Origin: Trebonia sp.
Lineage (GTDB): Bacteria > Actinomycetota > Actinomycetes > Streptosporangiales > Streptosporangiaceae
Assembly: GCA_030043595.1 (NCBI GenBank)
Contig: JASHXJ010000445.1
Span: 1-12,540, forward strand
DNA length: 12,540 bases
Direction of reading: 5' to 3'
Part shown: positions 7,337 to 12,540 of the stretch, one piece after another
How the letters are laid out: each line of letters begins with the position of its first letter
Position numbering within the stretch: position 1 is the stretch's first letter
Made by a program: the position numbers and the translations under genes
The notes under the pieces: generated by a model
Database searches by the model: none
Told to the model about the DNA's origin: nothing
Seen by the model: the letters and a program-made list of their open reading frames with translations, nothing else

Positions 7337-8328
7337 TATGCGCTGACAGTCAGGGCGGTACCCCCGGTCAGGCTGGCCAGCGGCGGGCGCTCGATCAGCT
7401 CGTTAAGGTGCTCGTCGAGGCGCAGGCCGTCCTCGGTGGCCACGGCGTGCAGGTAGGTCTCCGGCTGGCGCAGGGCCCACAGGCCAGGCTGGTCCCCGGC
7501 CGGCTCCCGCTGGGCCAGGCCCTCGCGCATGGCCACCGTGCGGAACACGACGGAGCTCATCCTGGTGAGGTCGGCGAGCGTCTGGTGCCGGTTCTGCCTG
7601 GTGCCGAGGTCGACCTGTGCCATGCCCGCCAGGCCTATCTCGGCGAAGACGTCGATCAGCATGCCGATCTCCACGCCATAGCCGGTAAAGAACGGAACCG
7701 CGTTGAGCAGCTCCCGGCGGCCGGCGAACTCCCCCGCCAGCGGCTGCACGAACCCGGCTAGCTCCGGGTAGAAGAAGTTGATCAGCGGTTTCGCCATGAG
7801 TTCCGTGACCCGCCCGCCACCGTCGGGGACCGACTCCTCGCCCTGGGTGAACGGACGGCGGTACGCGGCCTTGCAGAACTGGATCGCCGGGTCCGCCAGC
7901 AGCGGCCCGAGCGTCCCGTAGACGTAGTGGTCCTGGAAGTCGGTGGTGTCCGCGTCGGCGAACATGACGATGTCCCCGCGGGCCATGGACAGGCTGCGCC
8001 ACATCGCGTCACCCTTGCCCTGAGCTGGGCCGTAGCCGCGCATGAGCTCGTTCTCCGAGTAGACCTCGGCGCCGTAGGCCCGCGCGATATCCGCCGTGCC
8101 GTCTAGCGAGTCCGCGTCGACGACGATGACCTGGTCGGGCAGCCCGGTCCTGGCCTGCAGGCCGGCGACGACGGACAAGATGGCGCCGATGGTCCCGGCC
8201 ACATTGCGGGCCGGGAGAATCAGGGTCGTGGAGGGTCGCTCCGCCCCGTCGCCCGAAAGCGCGAGACCGTGAAAGTCCCTGTGCTGAAACGAGCGGTGCT
8301 CAAACCATTCCCAGACTGTCATGTACAT
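7336..8328 (-). CDS. gpgS: Glucosyl-3-phosphoglycerate synthase (GT81 family)
   Basis: The 330-residue enzyme resembles mycobacterial GpgS (about 324 residues), which transfers glucose from an NDP-glucose donor to 3-phosphoglycerate. In mycobacteria this is the first step to the glucosylglycerate cap of methylglucose lipopolysaccharides. Visible motifs: TTLILPARNVAGTIG at 34-48; VIVVDADSLDGTADIA at 68-82; the donor/metal motif in MFADADTTD (DAD at 125-127); KAAYRRPF at 153-160; GGRVTELMAKPL at 171-182; and QPLAGEFAGRRELLNAVPF followed by GYGVEIGMLIDVF at 195-228. The order and wording match GT81 GpgS closely. ATG 8328 was chosen because AGGA (8338-8341) lies 9 nt upstream and it gives the family length; ATG 8322 is two codons in, and the frame remains open to 8418. 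No gpgP phosphatase is in view. A related glucosylglycerate or mannosylglycerate synthase remains an alternative. Confidence 0.9.
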   Translation of the reverse strand: MYMTVWEWFEHRSFQHRDFHGLALSGDGAERPSTTLILPARNVAGTIGAILSVVAGLQARTGLPDQVIVVDADSLDGTADIARAYGAEVYSENELMRGYGPAQGKGDAMWRSLSMARGDIVMFADADTTDFQDHYVYGTLGPLLADPAIQFCKAAYRRPFTQGEESVPDGGGRVTELMAKPLINFFYPELAGFVQPLAGEFAGRRELLNAVPFFTGYGVEIGMLIDVFAEIGLAGMAQVDLGTRQNRHQTLADLTRMSSVVFRTVAMREGLAQREPAGDQPGLWALRQPETYLHAVATEDGLRLDEHLNELIERPPLASLTGGTALTVSA

Positions 8329-8632
8329 ATAACGTGATCCTCGTCCGTGTAGTTTCACCGCGCTGGTCACCGAAGCTGGGAAATTCCTCTGAACGCCTTG
8401 AATTAAATGTAAAAACACATTTCCCGCGGGTTACCTCCCGGGGGTGCGCGCGGGCAGCCCGCACCGCCCCGTCCGGCTACCCAGGATGCGGGCGAGTACT
8501 CCTCGCGGCGCCTGGGGCGGCCATACGGCGGCGGGGCCGACGGGACAGGCAGCCGCCGCCCGATGGCAACCAAAGCGGACAAAGCCGCGTCTATGTGCTG
8601 GGGAAGACAACGGACGGGCGAAGGAGACGAAG
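8329..8632. promoter_or_regulatory. Divergent intergenic region between gpgS and the secreted repeat protein
   Basis: These 304 bp hold no convincing gene and must contain both promoters. An AT-rich island at 8395-8425 carries a perfect 6-6-6 inverted repeat (AAATGT at 8405-8410, ACATTT at 8417-8422). Also complementary are GGGAAAT (8378-8384) and ATTTCCC (8419-8425). On the minus strand TACATT and TAATTC in this island are -10-like, but no matching -35 was found. The SD for gpgS is at 8338-8341 and that for the repeat protein at 8621-8627. Confidence 0.4.
8405..8422. repeat. AT-rich inverted repeat AAATGT-N6-ACATTT
   Basis: Perfect 6-bp half-sites lie 6 bp apart in an AT-rich island within a GC-rich background, about 80 bp upstream of gpgS and about 210 bp upstream of the repeat protein. 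The size and symmetry fit a dimeric regulator site, but no regulator is identified. Confidence 0.4.
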
Positions 8633-9817
8633 GTGCTGGGATCACGGAGTCATCGGCCTGGGTATCCGGGATCGCACGTGGCACGCCTCCTGGCCGCGGC
8701 CGCGGGGATGATGATCACGGTCGCGATCACCGGAGCCGCGATGGCCGGCAGCGCGGCGGGGCAGGTGCGAACTGCCAGCGCGTCCAGCTTTCCGGCGGCG
8801 CTGTCCGGTGTCGCGTGCCAGACGCTCACGAACTGCGTCGCGGTCGGCGCCAACAGCCCGCAGATGGCGACCGGACTGGTCGCCGAGCGCTGGAACGGCA
8901 CCCGCTGGTCGCGGTCCGCGCTGCCCAAGCCGGCCGGAGCGACCACCGTCACCTCAGGCGAGGTCGCCTGCCCGGCGGCTCGCGAGTGCGTCACGGTCGG
9001 CGGCGCGTACCCGCTGCACGGGTCCGGGTACGCGATCGCCGGGTACTGGAACGGGTCGCGCTGGTCGGTGGGGCGGGCAGCCACCCCGGGCGTTTTCTCA
9101 ACCCTCGTGGCGATATCGTGCCCGGCTCCGGGGAACTGCTACGCGGCCGGCGAGTACACGCCCAAGGGCAGCGTCAATGAGTACCCGCTCATCGAGCACT
9201 GGAACGGCAGCAGCTGGCGCCAGGACGCGGTACCGGTTCCCGGCGGCGGCAGCACCTTTGATGTCCTGTCTGACATTTCCTGCCGGACGGCGGGATTCTG
9301 CGTCGCGGCTGGCTCCAATGGCGTGGTCGCGTTCGTCGAGCGGTGGAACGGCCTGAGATGGACCGAGACGACGCCGCCGTCGGCCGCGGGCGCGATGCTG
9401 TCCGGTGTCTCCTGCCCGGCTGTGACAAGCTGCTTCGCCGTCGGGTTCGGCGGGGCGGGCACCAAGTCGCTGGTGGAGCGGTGGAACGGCACGAGCTGGT
9501 CAAGTTCGGCCACTCCCGGGCCGGCCCCCAGCAATTCCGTCGGCCTGCAGAGCGTGTCGTGCGTATCGCCGGTGAGCTGCCTCGCGGTCGGCGACCAGCT
9601 CGGCAACGGCGTGTACGCCGTTTCCTGGAACGGCCACGGCTGGCACCTGGTCGCGGTAGCACCGACCGGCGGGAAGCTGGGGTACTTCGCGCAGGTTCGC
9701 TGCCTGTCCGCGACGAGCTGCGTCGCGCTCGGCGCGACCACCGCGACCGCCGCCACGCAGCGTTACGAATCGGTCTTCTGGAACGGCAGAGCCTGGAAGA
9801 TCGTCCCCACCGCCTGA
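8633..9817 (+). CDS. Secreted seven-repeat CX5C / WNG protein (probable seven-bladed beta-propeller)
   Basis: The 394-residue product starts with an export signal: basic n-region (GSRSHRPGYPGSHVAR), hydrophobic core LLAAAAGMMITVAITGAAMA at 19-38, then GSAAG. The rest is seven tandem repeats of about 47 residues, each with a short strand, a CX5C pair, a small hydrophobic strand (C-V/F/L-A-V/A-G) and a closing WNG-x-x-W. The Cys pairs are at 62/68, 113/119, 163/169, 217/223, 261/267, 310/316 and 357/363. WNG occurs at 87-89, 139-141, 190-192, 238-240, 284-286, 332-334 and 383-385. Seven equal units suggest a seven-bladed propeller with a disulphide in each blade outside the cell (inference). 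No catalytic motif is visible, so ligand binding or structure is more likely than enzymatic activity. GTG 8633 was chosen because AAGGAGA (8621-8627) lies just upstream and the signal peptide follows; the frame is open from 8444 but would bury the signal. Confidence 0.88.
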   Translation: MLGSRSHRPGYPGSHVARLLAAAAGMMITVAITGAAMAGSAAGQVRTASASSFPAALSGVACQTLTNCVAVGANSPQMATGLVAERWNGTRWSRSALPKPAGATTVTSGEVACPAARECVTVGGAYPLHGSGYAIAGYWNGSRWSVGRAATPGVFSTLVAISCPAPGNCYAAGEYTPKGSVNEYPLIEHWNGSSWRQDAVPVPGGGSTFDVLSDISCRTAGFCVAAGSNGVVAFVERWNGLRWTETTPPSAAGAMLSGVSCPAVTSCFAVGFGGAGTKSLVERWNGTSWSSSATPGPAPSNSVGLQSVSCVSPVSCLAVGDQLGNGVYAVSWNGHGWHLVAVAPTGGKLGYFAQVRCLSATSCVALGATTATAATQRYESVFWNGRAWKIVPTA

Positions 9818-9848
9818 CAGCTGGGCCGGGCCGGGCACACGACAGCGC

Positions 9849-9869
9849 CGTGGCCGAGGACCGGCCACG
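9849..9869. terminator. GC-rich hairpin between convergent genes (probable bidirectional terminator)
   Basis: CGTGGCCG (9849-9856) and CGGCCACG (9862-9869) form a perfect 8-bp stem with the 5-nt loop AGGAC. It lies 32 bp after the repeat-protein stop and 39 bp beyond the ParA stop. There is no T-tract, as is common for actinobacterial terminators; the convergent position is the main support. Confidence 0.5.
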
Positions 9870-9907
9870 CTCCCGGCGCGCGGCCGAAGCGCAGCTGCGA
9901 CACGCGG

Positions 9908-10696
9908 CTACTCGCCGCGGGAGCGGACCTCGGCCCAGAGCGCGCGGTAGGCGCGGGCGGCTGAGCTGCGCGGGGCGAAGACGGTGACCGGGGTGCGCTC
10001 GACGGACATGCGCTCGATGATCGAGAGAGCGGGAATGGCCGTGAGAGCAACCTCGGATCGTTCCGAAGAAAGATTTTCGGTGATCTCCCGGTGCAGTTTC
10101 TTGCGGCGGTCAACCATGGAAAAGAACGCGAGCACGCCGGGGCGGTGCCCGTTGAAGCCCGCGACGAATTCGGTCAGCTGGTCCAGGGTCCGCACGGACA
10201 GCGTGGTCGGGATCAGCGGGACCACGATCAGGTCGGCGGCGTGCAGCACGTTCTCGGAAACCAGCGAGATGCTCGGCGGGCAGTCGAGGAAAACCGCGTC
10301 GTATTCGGCGGCCAGCGGGGCGAGCAGCTTGCCGAGCTTGCGGGCCGGCTTGCCGCCGGGCGCGTTTGCACCGGACCTGCCGCCGCTGCCGCCTCCGGCG
10401 CTGTCCAGCAGCAGGTCCATGTTCCGGTAGGTGAAGTCGGCGGGGATCAGGTCAAGGTTGTCGAAATCCGTCCCCTTGATCGCGTCGTCGAGCGAGCGCG
10501 ACCCGCCGATCAGAGCCTTCCCGCCGCCCTTGACCCGCGGCTTCACCCGGAACATGAAGCTCGCCGCGCCCTGCGGGTCCAGGTCCCACAGCACGGTGCG
10601 CAGCCCGCTCTCGACGGCCGCCAGGTAGCCGAGGTTGACCGCCGTCGTCGTCTTCCCGACGCCGCCCTTGATGTTGTAGGTCGCGTAGATCCGCAT
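9908..10696 (-). CDS. Orphan ParA-family ATPase, coupled to the CHAD gene
   Basis: The 262-residue protein is a ParA/MinD-type ATPase. The deviant Walker A motif is NIKGGVGKTTTAVNLG at 8-23, with signature K10 and catalytic K15. Walker A' is DLDPQGAASF at 38-47 and Walker B is VFLDCPPS at 135-142, followed by VVPLIPTTLSVRTLDQL (158-174). It lacks the N-terminal DNA-binding extension of plasmid type Ia ParAs and has a Gly-rich insertion at 101-120. ParA ATPases bind nucleoid DNA non-specifically as ATP dimers and move or space chromosomes, plasmids or protein cargo. No parB gene or parS-like site is nearby. Its ATG directly follows the TAA of the CHAD gene, and its SD (GGAGAGG) lies in the last CHAD codons, so the two are co-transcribed and probably translationally coupled. 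A cargo-positioning role for the CHAD partner is inference. Assignment to the ParA family is secure. Confidence 0.94.
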   Translation of the reverse strand: MRIYATYNIKGGVGKTTTAVNLGYLAAVESGLRTVLWDLDPQGAASFMFRVKPRVKGGGKALIGGSRSLDDAIKGTDFDNLDLIPADFTYRNMDLLLDSAGGGSGGRSGANAPGGKPARKLGKLLAPLAAEYDAVFLDCPPSISLVSENVLHAADLIVVPLIPTTLSVRTLDQLTEFVAGFNGHRPGVLAFFSMVDRRKKLHREITENLSSERSEVALTAIPALSIIERMSVERTPVTVFAPRSSAARAYRALWAEVRSRGE

Positions 10697-10706
10697 TTAC
10701 CTCTCC
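10697..10706 (-). promoter_or_regulatory. Coupling junction: parA Shine-Dalgarno inside the end of the CHAD gene
   Basis: On the minus strand the CHAD gene ends GGGGAGAGG-TAA and the next base begins the parA ATG. GGAG lies 6 nt before that ATG. The zero-base gap and embedded SD are a classic arrangement for coupled, near-stoichiometric translation. Confidence 0.8.
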
Positions 10707-12370
10707 CCGTCGCCGCGCAGCAGCGCTGCCATCCGGTGCTGCCCGTCCGGGCCGCCGAACGCCGCGAACCGCCGCTCGAAGTCCGCGCGGGCCGCCGTCT
10801 GGCGCGCGGCGATACCCGCCGTGACCTCGCCCATCGCCAGCAGCGTCACCGCGGGCACCTCGTCCGCGGCCAGCATCGCGGCCGCGAGCGCCCTGATCTC
10901 CTCGATCTGCACCTGCGTGTCCTGGAACTCGCCGAGGCAGTCCTGCAGCCGCTTGAGGTCGCCGATCACCTTCCCGTACGTCGCCGGGTCGTGCAGCGGC
11001 GCGAAGAACTCCAGCGCGTATCGCAGTTCCTTGCAGCGTTTGCGCAGGTCATGCAGGGCCTCGTGGGGGGAGGCCGGGGTGATCGCGGCACCGCGCTTGG
11101 TCACCTTCGCGAACGCCCGCCGGGTTCGCTCCGCAGCCAGCGGGCCGGCCGTTTCCCCGGACGGCCGTATCGGTTGTCCGGAACGAGCCGTGCCGCCTGC
11201 CCTGGCGTCCGGCCTGGTGTCGCGGAGCCTGGTCAGCGCCGCGCGCCACTCCTGGATGAGCAGGGTGAACCGCGGCGAGCGCAGGCCGCGGGCCAGCGCG
11301 CGGAACTCCCTGACGCGGCGCTGCCCGAGGTAGGCGCGGAACGGCTCCAGGTCGTCTGGCTTGGCCGCGTTGAGCGAGTGCGCGGTCTCCTCGAAGCCGA
11401 GCAGGTGCACGTCCAGGTCCCTGGTCGGGGTCGTCAGGTCGCCGACCCACTTGAACTCCGCGGCGAACCGGGCCACATCCTCCGCCCGCAGCCGCGCCTT
11501 GCCCGCGGACTGCGCGGCGAGCACGTCGCCGAAGAGCTTGAGCGCCGACCGGGTGCGGCGGACCGAGACCCGCAGGTCGTGCAGGAACTCGGTGTCGGTG
11601 TCGCGCAGCGTGCCCGGCAGGTTCGCCTCGATGGTGTCGAGCAGCCGCAGCAGTATGATCGCCGCCGCCTCGGCCGCGGGCATGGACGCGGTGATCGGCG
11701 CGTCCACCTTGCTGGAGTAGTCGCCCGGGCTGCGGCCGACCGCGCGCAGCGCGTCGGCGAACACGGTCTCGGTGGCGGGCAGCACGCCGGGCGTCGCCGC
11801 GACGATGCGGGCGGCGCGGCGGGCCTGGCCCGGGTAGCCGCGGACCTCGGTGATCACCAGCCGCGGGGGCAGCGCCTCGCGCTGCCCGGACACGACGAAC
11901 GGGCGCTGGATCAGCAGCCGGGCGACGGTCTTGCCGTCCTCGTTGAGGAGCCGGCGGACGGCGGCGGTGCCGGATACGGTCACGGCGGGAAGCAGCGCCC
12001 GCGGTGCGACCAGGTCCGCGACGCGGTCCGCGAGCGGGCCGCCCGGCAGGTCGGGCGCCAGGTGCGGGCGGGACGCCAGCCAGCCGGTCACCGGCTGAGT
12101 GGCGCCGACGCCGGCGTCGGGGGTCACGCTGATCAGGCGAAGCTCGCCGCCCCGACGGGCGGCCACGTACTCGAGGATCAGGCTCGCCCGGTACAGGCGC
12201 CAGTCGAACGTGTCGAACCAGGTGCGGCGCCTGGCGCTGTCCGGGGCACCGCCGCGCTCGGGCACGACGGCGAACGCCTGGCCGAGCGCGGCCAGCACGT
12301 CCGCGAGCACCTCGTCCCAGGCGGGCGCGCCGTCCCCGGAGGCTACGAAACCCGCCAGGCCAGACGTCAT
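10697..12370 (-). CDS. CHAD-domain protein with degenerate N-terminal CYTH-like domain
   Basis: The 557-residue protein ends in a CHAD domain (about 225-535), an all-helical module with conserved histidines known to bind polyphosphate. FLHDLRVSVRRTRSALKLF at 262-280 (H264 and the Arg-rich helix) and LHDLRKRCKELRYALEFF at 439-456 (H440) are the two signature helices; TRDLDVHL at 316-323 is a third conserved block. The two halves are joined by an Ala/Gly/Arg linker (384-415). The N-terminus resembles the CYTH triphosphate-tunnel fold: WFDTFDWRLYRASLILEY at 51-68 and VRRLLNEDGKTVARLLIQRP at 138-157. The hallmark ExExK strand is absent, so triphosphatase activity is doubtful. ATG 12370 has GAGGAG 7 nt upstream; the frame also opens at TTG 12391, which lies over this SD. 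First gene of a two-gene operon with parA. A role as polyphosphate-granule adaptor is inference from domain knowledge. Confidence 0.93.
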   Translation of the reverse strand: MTSGLAGFVASGDGAPAWDEVLADVLAALGQAFAVVPERGGAPDSARRRTWFDTFDWRLYRASLILEYVAARRGGELRLISVTPDAGVGATQPVTGWLASRPHLAPDLPGGPLADRVADLVAPRALLPAVTVSGTAAVRRLLNEDGKTVARLLIQRPFVVSGQREALPPRLVITEVRGYPGQARRAARIVAATPGVLPATETVFADALRAVGRSPGDYSSKVDAPITASMPAAEAAAIILLRLLDTIEANLPGTLRDTDTEFLHDLRVSVRRTRSALKLFGDVLAAQSAGKARLRAEDVARFAAEFKWVGDLTTPTRDLDVHLLGFEETAHSLNAAKPDDLEPFRAYLGQRRVREFRALARGLRSPRFTLLIQEWRAALTRLRDTRPDARAGGTARSGQPIRPSGETAGPLAAERTRRAFAKVTKRGAAITPASPHEALHDLRKRCKELRYALEFFAPLHDPATYGKVIGDLKRLQDCLGEFQDTQVQIEEIRALAAAMLAADEVPAVTLLAMGEVTAGIAARQTAARADFERRFAAFGGPDGQHRMAALLRGDGER

Positions 12371-12480
12371 GGCCCAACTCCTCTCCGGCAATGCTTAGTC
12401 CGCCATCTATTTAAGCCTAAATTCACAGATAGGTGGTAATTGTGTTCACTTATAATTAACCCTCCGTTAACCTTAATCCG
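12371..12480 (-). promoter_or_regulatory. AT-rich leader and promoter region of the CHAD-parA operon
   Basis: A patch at about 12398-12478 is much more AT-rich than its surroundings, as expected at a promoter. On the minus strand TTAAGG (12476-12471) and TATAAG (12454-12449) form a -35/-10-like pair with a 16-bp spacer, predicting a start near 12442 and a leader of about 70 nt. The SD GAGGAG is at 12378-12383. A TATAAT hexamer also reads on the plus strand at 12451-12456 but has no good -35 partner. Confidence 0.4.
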
Positions 12481-12540
12481 GCAGCGCCCTGGGCGCACGC
12501 CTTCCTCGCGCGGCCGCCGTGCGCTCAGCGGGCCGCGACG
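12481..12540. other. GC-rich window edge without assigned gene
   Basis: This 60-bp end returns to high GC and contains the short palindrome GCGCCCTGGGCGC (12484-12496). A minus-strand frame could end at a TGA at 12525-12527, but only four codons are visible, so no gene can be supported here. Confidence 0.3.

Noticed and set aside
8444..8632. N-terminal extension of the repeat protein from ATG 8444
   Set aside because: It would place a basic, disordered 63-residue tail before an obvious signal peptide; GTG 8633 has a good ribosome site.
9908..10696. Chromosome-partitioning parABS locus
   Set aside because: No ParB homologue, no parS-like palindrome and none of the usual origin-proximal neighbours are present; the partner gene is CHAD.
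10091..12439. 782-codon plus-strand open frame opposite parA and the CHAD gene
   Set aside because: It spans two well-supported minus-strand genes, has low-complexity Arg/Gly/Gln composition and no recognisable motif.
12500..12540. 3' end of another minus-strand gene at a TGA (12525-12527)
   Set aside because: Only four codons would be visible, which is not enough to distinguish coding from chance.

Overview
The window reads as chromosomal DNA of a high-GC actinomycete. It is very GC-rich with strong G/C bias at third codon positions. It also carries typical actinobacterial families: a large NB-ARC/TPR regulator, a GT81 glucosyl-3-phosphoglycerate synthase, a secreted WNG-repeat protein and a CHAD protein. 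I see no rRNA, tRNA, CRISPR array, insertion sequence or phage gene. The genus cannot be fixed from sequence alone.

Layout: (1) 1-1878, minus: the N-terminal 626 codons of a large signal-transduction ATPase regulator, running off the left edge. (2) 2094-3539, plus: a phosphoesterase / phospholipase C family protein, divergent from the regulator across a 215-bp promoter region. (3) 3543-5291, minus: a polytopic membrane protein resembling GT-C glycosyltransferases, converging on gene 2 with only 3 bp between stop codons. (4) 5405-6988, minus: a GMC-family FAD oxidoreductase. (5) A 347-bp gene-poor stretch with short tandem and direct repeats. (6) 7336-8328, minus: GpgS. (7) 8633-9817, plus: a secreted protein of seven CX5C/WNG repeats, probably a seven-bladed propeller, divergent from gpgS. 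(8) A GC-rich hairpin at 9849-9869 between convergent genes. (9) 12370 down to 9908, minus: a two-gene operon of a CYTH-like/CHAD protein and a ParA-type ATPase, with stop and start codons abutting (TAA-ATG).

The most interesting unit is the CHAD-ParA operon. CHAD domains are known polyphosphate-binding modules, and several orphan ParA-type ATPases position intracellular cargo on the nucleoid. A translationally coupled pair therefore suggests a system that positions or segregates polyphosphate granules. This is inference from domains and gene order. The other genes look like separate transcription units: envelope or lipid modification (membrane protein, GpgS, phosphoesterase), a redox enzyme and an exported protein. 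I see no evidence that they form one pathway.

Five starts differ from the longest open frame because a good Shine-Dalgarno sequence or the family length supports an internal codon: the membrane protein (ATG 5291), GMC oxidoreductase (GTG 6988), GpgS (ATG 8328), repeat protein (GTG 8633) and CHAD protein (ATG 12370).
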